Part shown: piece after piece, positions 32,501 to 39,884 of the stretch
How the letters are laid out: each line of letters starts with the position of its first letter
Numbering within the stretch: the stretch's first letter is position 1
Virus record (IMG/VR): IMGVR_UViG_3300009149_000105
Location: 1 to 39,884 of that record
Length of the DNA stretch: 39,884 nucleotides
From: a virus
Reading direction: 5' to 3' (one strand)
Program-made: the position numbers and the translations under genes
Notes under the pieces: model-generated
What the model was told of the DNA's origin: nothing
Seen by the model: the letters and a program-made list of their open reading frames with translations, nothing else
Databases searched by the model: none

Positions 32501-34404
32501 AAGACAGACAGGAGTTCCGTAAACGCATGCCTGATATTTAGGATCCCTGGGATGACTTTTTTCTCGTCAATCATACCGAGCTTCCCGAGATTGCGGAAAT
32601 ATCCTCCGATGAGGGAGGTCACATCCGCAATTGCAGAGAAGTCAGCACTCTTGAAGCCCTTGATATAGGTATCAATCAGGTTCTTGCCCCAGTTCAGGAT
32701 CTCGGACAGCGGCCCCTTCTTTGGTGGCGAGAACGAAGCAAAGAATTGCGCGATTGCGTTGGCGATGGTGATGGCAGCGTTGATGACAGCAGCCATGCCA
32801 CTCAACATCCCGGATGCAAAGTTGCCGATCAGGTTGCTTCCCCAAGATTGTGCCGCCTCAGCATAGGAGAGGAATGTGTCGCGCACGTTCTTCATGGCGT
32901 CTTCTGCTATGAACGCAAGTCCAACCAGTGCGACGCCAATCCCCGCCACGAGTCCTATGAGAGGCAGGAGAGAGCTTCCCATAGCAGCAATGCCGACAAC
33001 GAAGTTCCCAATCGCAGAGATAGCAATACCGATAGAGAATGCTAGCGTGCCTAGGATCATCGTCAGCGGCCCCATGATGGCGAGGAACGCTGCCCCCGCC
33101 AGGATTGCAAGGCGCACGGGCGCATCCAGCCCAGCGAAGGCCTCGGTGGCCATCTGCACTGCTGGCACGACGTATTTCAAAAGCGTGTTGATGATCGGCA
33201 GGAAGGTGTCTCCTAGCGTGACGCCAAGCACCTTGAGGTTGTTCTGCAGTACGCCAATCATTGCCTCGGTGGAGGACATAGCCTTAACGTACTCATCTAT
33301 GAGGCTGGTGCCGGTCTGGAACTCCTCGCGTGCCGCTTCGAGGTTCGGGATCAGCTTTTCCTCAAGTTGCGCAGAAAGAAGCGCGACGCCCTTCATGCCC
33401 CTGACGCCAAAGATCTCATACGCGATGTCCATCCGCTCGCCTGCGCTCTCCACTTCGCGAACCGCCCGGAGAACCCCTAGCAAGCCGCCGACGAAGTCTT
33501 TATCAAATGACTCGCGTATCTGGCTTACGCTCAGACCTGTCATGTCTGCGAGGTCTTGGATCTTTGTGGTTACATATGTGGTCATCCTAGAGAACATCGT
33601 ACCGGCTTCTAGGGAGCCGATACCCACCTGGTAGAGTGTCGCGATGAACGCAGCGAGATCTGCCCCGGCGATATTGAAGCCCGCGGCTGCGGAAATTGCG
33701 TTCGTCATGCCGTCGGCGATGTTTTTCGCAGAGCCGAGCGTGGTATTTTCCAGCATGTTGACTGTGCTTGCCAGCTGGAGCATATAAGACCCGGCCTCTT
33801 CAGCTCCGATACCCAGAGCGTCCGTGAGGCGCCCGAAGGCTTCTATCGCCTCATTTGCTGCGATGTCGGTGGTTTGCCCCATGATCTCGGCCATGCGGAC
33901 GAATTTGAGGATGTTGTCCACGCCACGCACGCCAAGTTGTCCTGCCTGCTCAGCTAGTTCGCCCAGGGTTTCAAGGGGGGTCGCAACATCCTGCGCCATG
34001 CGACGTAGTTCGCCACTCAGTGTGCCAGTAGCGCCTGACAGACGCCCAACTTGTGAATCAAGGAGGTCTGTGGTTTTCTGTGCTCTGACTAGCGCCGCGT
34101 CAAATACAATCGCGGCATCTGCAGCCCCCTTGAGCATCATCGTGATAGGAATGGAGATAAATGCAGTGGCAAGGAACGAAACACCCTGGAGCGCCTGTCC
34201 CATTTGGCGGAGACCGACGCCCAGGTTTGTGATAGGGGTCATCAGAAGGTTAAGAGAAGTCCCGAACTGCGACGTGGTTTTTGTCGCGCCTCCCGCAGTT
34301 TTCTGAACCCCCTGGATAGCCTTCTGTGTTTGGTTAAGGCCCGCAACCGCACCTTGCGCCTGCGAACCAATAACGATGACGATTTCAGGGCTCTGTGCTG
34401 GCAT
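29554..34404 (-). CDS. Tape measure protein
   Basis: 1616 residues. An N-terminal coiled, Gln/Thr-rich region (~1-90) is followed by the conserved tape measure core (MAQDVATPLETLGELAEQAG, ANEAIEAFGRLTDAL, MSRMTTYVTTKIQDL in sense). Several hydrophobic segments (~430-500 and ~925-1200) and Ala/Gly-rich helices follow, ending near the hub-binding end. It sets tail length: at ~0.15 nm per residue, about 240 nm. It directly follows the frameshifted chaperone, as in nearly all siphoviruses. Confidence 0.93.
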   Translation of the reverse strand: MPAQSPEIVIVIGSQAQGAVAGLNQTQKAIQGVQKTAGGATKTTSQFGTSLNLLMTPITNLGVGLRQMGQALQGVSFLATAFISIPITMMLKGAADAAIVFDAALVRAQKTTDLLDSQVGRLSGATGTLSGELRRMAQDVATPLETLGELAEQAGQLGVRGVDNILKFVRMAEIMGQTTDIAANEAIEAFGRLTDALGIGAEEAGSYMLQLASTVNMLENTTLGSAKNIADGMTNAISAAAGFNIAGADLAAFIATLYQVGIGSLEAGTMFSRMTTYVTTKIQDLADMTGLSVSQIRESFDKDFVGGLLGVLRAVREVESAGERMDIAYEIFGVRGMKGVALLSAQLEEKLIPNLEAAREEFQTGTSLIDEYVKAMSSTEAMIGVLQNNLKVLGVTLGDTFLPIINTLLKYVVPAVQMATEAFAGLDAPVRLAILAGAAFLAIMGPLTMILGTLAFSIGIAISAIGNFVVGIAAMGSSLLPLIGLVAGIGVALVGLAFIAEDAMKNVRDTFLSYAEAAQSWGSNLIGNFASGMLSGMAAVINAAITIANAIAQFFASFSPPKKGPLSEILNWGKNLIDTYIKGFKSADFSAIADVTSLIGGYFRNLGKLGMIDEKKVIPGILNIRHAFTELLSVFQATGEISQSVLDKISSGMGEMGDMVARYLELQLRVNAAQKVYDQEIDKLEQIRDLREGINKTYDRQVRAITKSGKPLLQQLSSIVQARYERDEQLVTLEDEETAQEGVVDAAEDQLDVLQGQLNTHEGLVDYYLDELDLLADQKALMDSQAGAAGAMAKALKAAAGAAGEFAGALSGIDLGGDLGDFEEFIRDWEELMKGIELSVATSAEGKKAIETFFWALGGGKIPEGYPLSAEDWFASKEVGDAYDFGRTLWGIFDEIKTGFDTFVLGIETGIETGMGRIKDALSGGEDGGGIGAIFDPIKEHIGDILGIAVAIALFALGIAGLIKIISNIGPIVAFVTTIGKISTGLAALGLNLGTVVGVALLAFVLLIAGIAIAAIAIGGLVTGIVENLDWFSRVFKELGDTLAAPELGEALVALGQAFADLWDVVAPILYLLWRGIVGIMTIIVKTITGAIATALPGLIMFVTGIVNILAGVIGFFSNALKMIWAIITGDIEGFRSSAAAVLSSTWTFMKGMFQLVAGGILTVFGAVLGWASAFIGSLANWLVPGSEDIFVGVVAAFAVGANKINEWMTKAKDWVVEKAIILWDVLGGVLKALGIDWSGLATEAETSSGHVGVSLSTLGTDAKTAETTAATALGGIGIGFGDLRTAASDASGDIQGDLGDIGAEAGGLESIFGGSLAGIMGTIASLESETAGATSDISKDLVVTGSDWEAYARISSGKTVESSTAITDMGTVLSTFGADAATLLTDLGLDWGTLDQDINTAQANTSGYIDTLGKDTGILRDDTDTASVDMITSWDDLDTAIGTVVDNIIGPGGFYELFTTATEDLETAVVTAFEAMELGVLDFETTVDRVLMEINWMIDNMLRKFRELQDEVVGGSIIPDMNSAIVQSFDDMISETSRAVGSWVGGMIGDFSALDGGAAADVALSAPEGTDTIMSSGPLVEIRQIVVPNMQVGQAFAKSMSEELSRLISYRRVPS

Positions 34405-35273
34405 CTACATCCTTAGCTTTCCTACAAGTTCTTCGCTGGCTTTTAAAGCTTTATCGCCCGCTGTCTGCGCGGATTGCCCCCTGAGCGCTTTAAGCCGTTC
34501 AAGCTTGCTGCTCTTGTCCCATGGAGTCATTGCGCTCACGTTGTCGTGCAACTTGCGAACGTAGTTCCTCAAGCCTTTGCCGGATTTCTTGCTCATCGGA
34601 GAGCGTGCCGCCTGGGCAACGTTGACCGCCCAGTGCATATCACGCGCCCGATCGGACAAGATTCGCTTGTAGGCGCCTATAACCCACTCGTCACCGAACT
34701 CCTCGATCTGGGTCACTATTTCGCAATCCGTCCATCCATATCCGGTGCGGATTACGTGAAAAACCTCTTCAGCTCCCTCTACTAGCCGAGTCTTCCAAAA
34801 AAACCCTGGGTGAGCCTCCGGATCGCCGGCTGATGTTTGATGATCTTTCCTGCGGCATCAAGCAACCAACCGATGTCGAAGTGTTCTTCAACGAAGGCCT
34901 CCTCGCGCATGGTGAGTACACAGCCAAGTTCGAGAAGTGCTTGCGGATCTAGGAGCTGCAAGATCATGTCAATGCCAACCTTCTCTGCGTTGTCATCTTT
35001 CTTTGATTTCCCGGCACTCTCCATGAGGGGACGCGCCCAGACATTCAGCCAGTCTCGCAAGAGACCGATTTGATCTAGCTGGGGTCTGCCACGCTGTAGC
35101 AACTTAATGCGCTCATCCCCCAGCAAGATCTCTGTTTCAACTCCACAATCCCAGTAGGGTAGTTCCTCCTCTTCTACTGGGACGACCTCGTTGATTGCCT
35201 CGCGCATCTCAACGAGATTTTCAATCGTTACTCCGCCAGAGCGGAGGTATTCCAAAACCTCTGCGTATTCCAT
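34405..35273 (-). CDS. Tail assembly chaperone, -1 frameshift product (gpGT-like)
   Basis: The extended product of the chaperone gene. Ribosomes read 35273-34797, slip back one base on a T7 run, and continue in the frame that ends at 34405. The frame has no stop between slip site and 34405, giving a fusion of about 290 residues: the short form's sequence to GFF, then WKTRLVEGAEEVFHV, then TQIEEFGDEWVIG and the basic tail to GKLRM. The downstream frame alone has only a weak GTG start at 34716. The layout, tube gene then frameshifted pair then tape measure, matches lambda gpG/gpGT, which coats the tape measure during assembly. Confidence 0.8.
34782..35273 (-). CDS. Tail assembly chaperone, short form (gpG-like)
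   Basis: 163 residues, acidic and helical (EVLEYLRSGGVTIENLVEM, DMILQLLDPQALLELG). It ends two codons... a few codons after the slippery site with GFFGRLG and a TAG at 34784. It binds the tape measure during tail assembly. The ATG has a weak GGAGAATC site and lies 23 bp after the tail tube gene. Confidence 0.8.
   Translation of the reverse strand: MEYAEVLEYLRSGGVTIENLVEMREAINEVVPVEEEELPYWDCGVETEILLGDERIKLLQRGRPQLDQIGLLRDWLNVWARPLMESAGKSKKDDNAEKVGIDMILQLLDPQALLELGCVLTMREEAFVEEHFDIGWLLDAAGKIIKHQPAIRRLTQGFFGRLG
34797..34806 (-). promoter_or_regulatory. -1 ribosomal frameshift site GGGTTTTTTT
   Basis: Zero-frame codons are CAG GGT TTT TTT GGA, so the heptamer T TTT TTT has the X-XXY-YYZ phase needed for tandem -1 slippage. 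The stop of the zero frame follows 4 codons later. The -1 frame then stays open to 34405. Confidence 0.8.
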
Positions 35274-35296
35274 TCTGATTCTCCTATCCTGCTAGT

Positions 35297-35704
35297 TTAT
35301 GCGCTTGGTGCCCACTCCACTTGTCCATCAGACTCGCCGCTGATGTCGATAGTGCTGTAATCATCCACGCTGGTTGTATGTGAGACATCAACCCAGAAGT
35401 TGCCGATCCAGTATTTAGTTGTCGCATCACAGTGCGGATACAGGATCACTGCGAGATGGGCGTCACCCAGCGCAGCGTCAATCGGTGAATCGTCGCTGTC
35501 ATCGTACAGCGCGGAAATGCTGAAGGAGCCGCTGAAGTATCCGCCAGACCGCTCGGTCCATGCCGAAGCGGCGAGGGACGGACAGACGAAGGAATGTGGC
35601 GCCTCCATCTTTTCTTGTTCGATGTCCAACGACCATTCGTTAGCCAGGGGGACTTTTGTGCCCCCGATGTAGCAGAGAGCGTTTGTGCCTCGTACTGAAG
35701 CCAT
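35297..35704 (-). CDS. Major tail (tube) protein
   Basis: 135 residues. The pattern is that of small siphovirus tube proteins: MASVRGTNALCYIGGTKVPLANEWSL in sense, a strand pair with SGSFSISALYDDSD, LAVILYPHCDATTKYWIGNFWVDV, and DYSTIDISGESDGQVEW. It forms the tail tube rings. It sits directly upstream of the chaperone. The AGGAGG site before the ATG is very strong, as expected for an abundant structural protein. Confidence 0.8.
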   Translation of the reverse strand: MASVRGTNALCYIGGTKVPLANEWSLDIEQEKMEAPHSFVCPSLAASAWTERSGGYFSGSFSISALYDDSDDSPIDAALGDAHLAVILYPHCDATTKYWIGNFWVDVSHTTSVDDYSTIDISGESDGQVEWAPSA

Positions 35705-35713
35705 ACTAACCTC

Positions 35714-36802
35714 CTAAGTGATACGGGTTAACATCTGTTTAATATTTTCCAAGTATGTCCGCCCGTTAATCCTCATGCGCGCTTCTTGAGCTTTCTTGGC
35801 TCTTAGCTCGGGGCGCCGGGTGTAGTATGCAACCAATTCTTGTAGTTCCGCAGGCTCATCCATCGAAAACCTCGGAACACTGTCTCCGAACACTTCAGCC
35901 GTTTCTCCTCTAGTATTATCCGATATTTGGAATGCACCTGTGGCAGCGATTTCACAGGCCCTGTTATTCATCGACCAGGCATCCTTAATCTTGAAGTTCG
36001 CACGCTCCTTTGCGTATGTCGTCGGAGTGTCGCGTTCAAAGACCACGATCTCGCCCTCTTGCCGATGAATGTTCAAGCAAATGTCTGAGGATCTATAATC
36101 CTCCACTACCCCCTCGTTCTTTACCAGCCCCTCTGTGTAATACGGCCACAGCGGCGATGATTCGTCAAGATCGGGCCACAGCCCCTTGAGCGTAAAATCG
36201 CTCCCCGTTGCGTCCCAATCAACTTGCGACAATATCTCTATGCGTGACATGAACCCGCTCCCGCAGAAATAAGTGCCGTAGCGCCTCTCTCTTTCTTCTG
36301 GCGTGTGTATCAGATCGTCATACGCCTGCGGCATATACCACGTCCGCGGCTGGAAATTCCTGAGCCGCCCAACAAAGTCGCGCTCGTTTGTGAAGATGTA
36401 GTCGCTCCACTGTGCCAGTTCCAGTTCCTCCGATGGCCTGTATGGACTCTCTGTGTAGATGGTAACAATCTTGTATGGATGCTTCAGATTCTTGCGAAAG
36501 TCCCAGAGCCACTTCCACGCCCCTTTATATAAATCCAGCCCATTTACAATTATTATAACAGAAGGAAACGTAGATGCAACATATCCCATCAACATCCTGT
36601 TAGATAGCAGAATTGCCTCACCGTCGTAAGACACATCCTGCGTTCCCCTGAAGGCGTTGATGGCCAGATTCTGCAGGATCAGTTCTTGACTGTATTTGAA
36701 ACCCGCGACTTCAACATTTAGGCGCTTTAGCGCTCTGCCCACCATCCACGCTGTATTAAACGTGGAATTTGTGTGGCTCGGAAAAATCTGGAGGATTCTC
36801 AT
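35714..36802 (-). CDS. Glycosyltransferase, GT-B type
   Basis: 362 residues. The MRILQIFPSHTNSTFN start is a GT-B Rossmann strand with loop. Middle motifs include VIIIVNGLD and VTIYTESPY. The C-terminal half has YFCGSGFMSRIEIL and the sugar-nucleotide-binding-like NNRACEIAATGAFQISDNTRGETAEVFGD, as in CgeB-like glycosyltransferases. The ATG at 36802 overlaps the stop of the upstream glycosyltransferase (ATGA); a longer frame upstream has no support. It would add a sugar to a virion protein, DNA or surface glycan. Confidence 0.75.
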   Translation of the reverse strand: MRILQIFPSHTNSTFNTAWMVGRALKRLNVEVAGFKYSQELILQNLAINAFRGTQDVSYDGEAILLSNRMLMGYVASTFPSVIIIVNGLDLYKGAWKWLWDFRKNLKHPYKIVTIYTESPYRPSEELELAQWSDYIFTNERDFVGRLRNFQPRTWYMPQAYDDLIHTPEERERRYGTYFCGSGFMSRIEILSQVDWDATGSDFTLKGLWPDLDESSPLWPYYTEGLVKNEGVVEDYRSSDICLNIHRQEGEIVVFERDTPTTYAKERANFKIKDAWSMNNRACEIAATGAFQISDNTRGETAEVFGDSVPRFSMDEPAELQELVAYYTRRPELRAKKAQEARMRINGRTYLENIKQMLTRIT

Positions 36803-37491
36803 CCTGCGACCTCGCCCCACTTCTCTCTGTACTTCCGCTCGTTCCGCAGCACCGCCTCTGACGGATTCTCCGACGTGTGTGCGGATGGATGATGCGCCAG
36901 TGCGAATCGGTTCAGGCACATGCTTCTCTTGTTTATGAAGCAGCGCCGTCCAAAATCAATGTCCTCAAAGCCGTGCCCCGGCGAATCCGCGGTACCGTTG
37001 AAGGTGTCTGCGTCAAAGCCTTCTAGGCCGAAGAACACGTCTCGCCGGATAGCCAGATTCCCTGACCAGCACCAGTTCCACAGTGCCTGATCTTCATGTA
37101 TGTAAAACGTCGTTCTGTCGTCTGTGCTCGGGCGCCACTTTTCACGCGGCAATAATCCCAGCGACATATCGTACATCTCCAGCGCCAGCGAATGCGCAGC
37201 AAGGCACAGGCCGTGAGGTGTTACGTCGTCGTCAAGGAACAGGATCTTCTTCCTTGTTGTCAATTTCGCCCCTTCGTTTCTGCACGTCGACGCTCGGTTT
37301 CCGTCGTGAACATGTGTGTACAGCCTTACTCTTGGCGGCAGTAGCTCGCTTAGGCTTGGCAATGTTCCGTCGTCTGCCACTACCACTTCTAGGCCTTGCG
37401 GGAGCAGGCTCAATAACGACGGGAGCCGCTGCGGCTTGTTATACGTCAGGATTACTACGCTCAGATCGCTTGGAACATACCTTGTATCCAT
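36799..37491 (-). CDS. Glycosyltransferase family 2-like
   Basis: About 230 residues. DLSVVILTYNKPQRL and VVADDGT mark the GT-A nucleotide-binding fold. KILFLDDDVTP provides the metal-binding DxD, and GHGFEDIDFGRRCF contains the ED motif of GT2 enzymes. The ATG at 37491 has GGAGG just upstream; a TTG at 37506 is less likely. It is co-translated with the next glycosyltransferase. Confidence 0.85.
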   Translation of the reverse strand: MDTRYVPSDLSVVILTYNKPQRLPSLLSLLPQGLEVVVADDGTLPSLSELLPPRVRLYTHVHDGNRASTCRNEGAKLTTRKKILFLDDDVTPHGLCLAAHSLALEMYDMSLGLLPREKWRPSTDDRTTFYIHEDQALWNWCWSGNLAIRRDVFFGLEGFDADTFNGTADSPGHGFEDIDFGRRCFINKRSMCLNRFALAHHPSAHTSENPSEAVLRNERKYREKWGEVAG

Positions 37492-37531
37492 TCCATTCCT
37501 CCACAAACTTGAAATCTAAATCCCACAGCGG

Positions 37532-37993
37532 TTATCTCGCGCTTCCGGTCCTCATCTGCTCATCTGCGACGATGTTGAAAGTAATCGACACCCATGTGCT
37601 GTTGTTCTCTATGTTTTCCCATGGTACGGGAGATCCGATGCTCTCAATACGTGCTGATGGAACAGCGTCAGAAAGCCGCGTGTCGGGGAGCAATGATGCC
37701 TGAATCGCGGTCACGACTGTGCGGATGTTGTCGTCAAGCAAGTTTACGCCCTCGCTGTAGAAGATACCTACGGTGAGCGCGATATTATGCTCCCAGATCC
37801 CCCGGCCCTGATTCTGTCCACCGGCGTAGTCTGTCCAAGCAAAGAAGTCAACATTGCTGTCGCTCAGCGCGAACAGAAATACAGAGTCAACATCGTGGGC
37901 CTTCATATTTTCTGCCGTGAATTCGTCGACGTCAGCAATCAATTGACTGACGAGTGCTGCCTCTACTGTTGCAAAGTCAAGTGGATTAGCCAA
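37532..37993 (-). CDS. Tail terminator-like protein
   Basis: 153 residues. The order (HK97 gp10-like gene, this gene, tail tube) and the composition fit the tail terminator/completion family: an N-terminal helix, ALVSQLIADVDEF, a strand WEHNIALTVGIFYSEG, and C-terminal ENIENNSTWVSITFNIV. The assignment is mainly by order. It overlaps the previous gene by 8 bp. Confidence 0.6.
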   Translation of the reverse strand: MANPLDFATVEAALVSQLIADVDEFTAENMKAHDVDSVFLFALSDSNVDFFAWTDYAGGQNQGRGIWEHNIALTVGIFYSEGVNLLDDNIRTVVTAIQASLLPDTRLSDAVPSARIESIGSPVPWENIENNSTWVSITFNIVADEQMRTGSAR

Positions 37994-38495
37994 TTTTTCT
38001 CGTTCTCCATGTGTCGCCAGCTGTAATGTAGCTCACTACTCCTTGTCCGATTTGTCTTGCCCAGCCCGGCATATCCTTGGCGTGCTTATCCAGAACCCAT
38101 TCTGGATATTCAAACTGAGCTGTGCCGTGCCTTTGGATTCCTTTCGCGATCGCGCCAGCCATGTCCCTTGAATATCCGCGAGAAATCGCCCAGGCTATAA
38201 TCGGTGTCGGGAAGCCCTTGTATGGTCCGGTAGTTCCTCGCCGGATGAACATCTCGTGTTTGGCAGACTGCGTTATACCAACGGAGTCCGCGTTGATATC
38301 GTGTTGCCCAAAGCCGCTGGCCATGTCGCCTGTGTAGCGCCTGGCACCAGAGAATTCTTGCTTCATGTCCGCGATCAGCACATCGGCGATGTCGCGCAGC
38401 GCCGGAAGAACCGCGCTGCGGCTCAGCTTGGCCTGGGTCCATATCGCATGCGCCATTCGTTTGGCAACGGCGTTTTTTATGACAGTAAATTTCAT
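37986..38495 (-). CDS. HK97 gp10-like neck/tail component
   Basis: 169 residues. Features typical of the HK97-gp10-like family are an N-terminal helix region, then RRYTGDMASGFGQHDI and SAKHEMFIRRGTTGPYKGFPTPI (the 'Y-A-x-x-x-E-x-G-T' like segment), and WVLDKHAKDMPGWARQIG at the end. It joins the head-tail connector. The ATG at 38495 follows GAGGAG; the frame extends 10 codons further without a site. Confidence 0.65.
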   Translation of the reverse strand: MKFTVIKNAVAKRMAHAIWTQAKLSRSAVLPALRDIADVLIADMKQEFSGARRYTGDMASGFGQHDINADSVGITQSAKHEMFIRRGTTGPYKGFPTPIIAWAISRGYSRDMAGAIAKGIQRHGTAQFEYPEWVLDKHAKDMPGWARQIGQGVVSYITAGDTWRTRKIG

Positions 38496-38506
38496 GGCGA
38501 AACTCC

Positions 38507-39100
38507 TCAAACAGTCACTGTCCAAAGATTGTAGTCCCCATCCGCATCGTCATCGTTTTCAAGTTTGTACTCGTACTCCAGCCCCGTACTCGGCGCCGCG
38601 CTGTACTGGTACACGCCGCCCGGAGCAGCGTTTGTGCCGCCGATGAGTAGCTCTGGCGTCGCGTCGGTGAATGCCGTTCTCTTGTTGTAGATGCCGAGTA
38701 GTACAGCGTCCACGGCAGCTTGCGACATCCCGTTGTCGGTAGCGCTGGCGACCGCAAGTGCCTTCAGCATGGAGAGGTCGAGTGATGTAAGTGCGTTTGT
38801 GGACACATTCAGATTCGTGAGCCACGCTGCCAATGGAGCCAGAGTAGACCCCGCTGCCCCGATAAGGTTATTGGTGTTGAGATCAATCTGTGTCACGTGT
38901 CCACCAGTCACAGTAACCCCTTGCCAGTTGTTGACAACAGGATCGGTTAGCCAATTTGTGGCACTTGTCCAGGCTGCCCCACCGGTCGCATTATAGAAAC
39001 GGATTAGAGCATTCGCTTCTATCTGCAAAACGTCAGTGGGCACAAAATCGTATCGTTCCTGGTCCAGCAGCCCCCCCCAAGCACCTGATAGCATTGACAT
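38507..39100 (-). CDS. Leucine-rich-repeat protein in the structural module
   Basis: 197 residues. Residues ~30-110 have the plant/bacterial-type LRR opening ALIRFYNATGGAAWTSATNW, then NNWQGVTVTGGHVTQIDL and LTNLNVSTNALTSLDLS. After that is a helical part (SQAAVDAVLLGIYNKR) seen in virion LRR proteins, and a C-terminal TGLEYEYKLENDDD tail. The 'in-phage' location between neck and glycosyltransferase-like genes suggests a virion decoration or binding protein. Confidence 0.65.
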   Translation of the reverse strand: MSMLSGAWGGLLDQERYDFVPTDVLQIEANALIRFYNATGGAAWTSATNWLTDPVVNNWQGVTVTGGHVTQIDLNTNNLIGAAGSTLAPLAAWLTNLNVSTNALTSLDLSMLKALAVASATDNGMSQAAVDAVLLGIYNKRTAFTDATPELLIGGTNAAPGGVYQYSAAPSTGLEYEYKLENDDDADGDYNLWTVTV

Positions 39101-39109
39101 GGTGTTTTC

Positions 39110-39853
39110 CTATACCTTTGCGGTGTTCCCGCGCCCGTTGGCTATTTCGCTTAGGATCTCCGAGAATCTACCCAAAGTCTGTCCCCAGCCTGGGACTTCA
39201 TCAGCCATGGTCCAGCCTTTAGTAAATCTCTGGTTACGGAACTCCTCTTTGCGCCACCGGCTGCGGGTCAAGTTCTTACCGTGCCGGATATCGATGTTCG
39301 GCAGTTCTGACAACCACGTATCTGATTTGAGGTCGTCGACGCGCTCTGCGCGACCATGAGTGCCTGGTTCGTATCCCATCCGCCTGGTGAAGCCGTTCGC
39401 CTCTACCATCGCGACACGTTTGCGGTAATGTTTCAGAAGCACGTCCCGATAAGCACAAAGTCCACTGGTTGCACTTGAATAATAGAACAGTGCTTCGCCA
39501 GTTTCAGCATTGACCCGCCACGCATTTTGGTTGTAGTAGACCTTGTCCGGCTCTGGCGGCGTGAAGTCAAAATGCTCGTGACTGTATAAAACGTCATGTT
39601 CGCTAAAGAAGACCACGGTCGTGTCCATCGCTTCCAGGCCAGCCAGGATCTGCTTAAACATCGTCAGCGGTCCGCGCTCTGCGTCCAATACGATATTATG
39701 ACCGAAGTCCAATGGCTTAAGGGACACGCTGGTTATGGGCAAGCCCACCTTCTCTAGCTGTGACTGGCAGGCGTCCATAATGACCGGGTCTAGGCGGTTA
39801 TCTGTGTAATACAAGATGCCCTTGGTGGGTTCTGCTTCGTCTATCACTGTCAC
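39110..39853 (-). CDS. Glycosyltransferase-like protein, 5' end uncertain
   Basis: At least 247 residues. KGILYYTDNRLD starts the domain. VVFFSEHDVLYSHEHFDF resembles the metal-binding strand of GT-A enzymes with EHD replacing the usual DxD. ATSGLCAYRDVLLKHY and the late H/R-rich region complete a pattern seen in phage and host proteins annotated as putative glycosyltransferases. The GTG at 39853 has no clear ribosome-binding site and the frame stays open to the window edge, so the gene may begin outside. Confidence 0.55.
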   Translation of the reverse strand: MTVIDEAEPTKGILYYTDNRLDPVIMDACQSQLEKVGLPITSVSLKPLDFGHNIVLDAERGPLTMFKQILAGLEAMDTTVVFFSEHDVLYSHEHFDFTPPEPDKVYYNQNAWRVNAETGEALFYYSSATSGLCAYRDVLLKHYRKRVAMVEANGFTRRMGYEPGTHGRAERVDDLKSDTWLSELPNIDIRHGKNLTRSRWRKEEFRNQRFTKGWTMADEVPGWGQTLGRFSEILSEIANGRGNTAKV

Positions 39854-39884
39854 TGCATGTACCTCTGGCTGTACAGAAATAGCT

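Noticed and set aside
34405-34716. Independent gene of 103 codons
   Set aside because: The frame is the -1 continuation from the slippery site, and the apparent start is a GTG in the middle of a conserved-looking stretch.
1-39884. tRNA or rRNA genes
   Set aside because: I saw no cloverleaf with a TTC-type loop and CCA-proximal stem and no rRNA segment; short tRNA-like pieces could be missed without a scan.

Overview
The window is part of the genome of a long-tailed (siphovirus-type) bacteriophage or prophage. The evidence is one uninterrupted tail module: tail completion proteins, tail tube, a frameshifted tail assembly chaperone, a 1616-residue tape measure, distal tail protein, hub and fibres. 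It also carries a phage replication set (primase, replication protein, DnaB-like helicase), a class II ribonucleotide reductase and a lysin-holin pair. No portal, capsid, terminase or integrase gene is present; head genes probably lie beyond the right edge, upstream of the leftward tail module. Base composition is moderate and no host gene was recognised. Several TnpB genes, an IsrB gene and a C39-type lysin would fit a phage of Chloroflexota or a related phylum, but the host is a guess.

Layout. (1) 1-4.7 kb: the end of a TnpB gene, a scrambled copy of the lysin 3' end, a large three-domain lysin, a holin-like gene and remains of another TnpB. (2) 4.7-9.1 kb, leftward: class II ribonucleotide reductase, a complete IS200/IS605 element (tnpA, tnpB), a structured non-coding stretch with an 80-bp CCNNN array, a conserved phage protein and an HNH nuclease. 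(3) 9.3-13.8 kb, leftward: exported barrel-like protein, MazG-like hydrolase, helicase, replication protein, primase. (4) 14.1-20.8 kb, rightward: ParB-Dam methyltransferase fusion, PD-(D/E)xK nuclease, exported 3D-like protein, small proteins, a recombination-directionality-factor-like protein, then an IsrB element with its upstream omega RNA. (5) 20.8-39.9 kb, leftward: metallophosphoesterase, small membrane proteins, serine-rich fibre, propeller and beta-helix proteins, hub, Dit, tape measure, chaperone, tail tube, glycosyltransferases, neck proteins, an LRR protein and a further glycosyltransferase-like gene.

The most interesting element is a pair of about 105-nt leader sequences, in opposite orientations, at 9144-9249 (minus) and 13964-14068 (plus). 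Each starts about 7 nt after a sigma70-like -10 box and ends just before a ribosome-binding site. They share long identical blocks and three complementary segment pairs in the order A-B-C-A'-B'-C', with compensatory base changes between the copies. This suggests a structured, pseudoknotted cis-regulatory RNA (attenuator, put-like antiterminator or riboswitch) controlling two phage transcripts. I could not match it to a family I know.

Other points are the CCNNN array, four RNA-guided-nuclease loci of the TnpB/IsrB type (two of them partial or decayed), and a -1 slippery site that turns the ORF at 34405-34716 into the second half of a tail chaperone.
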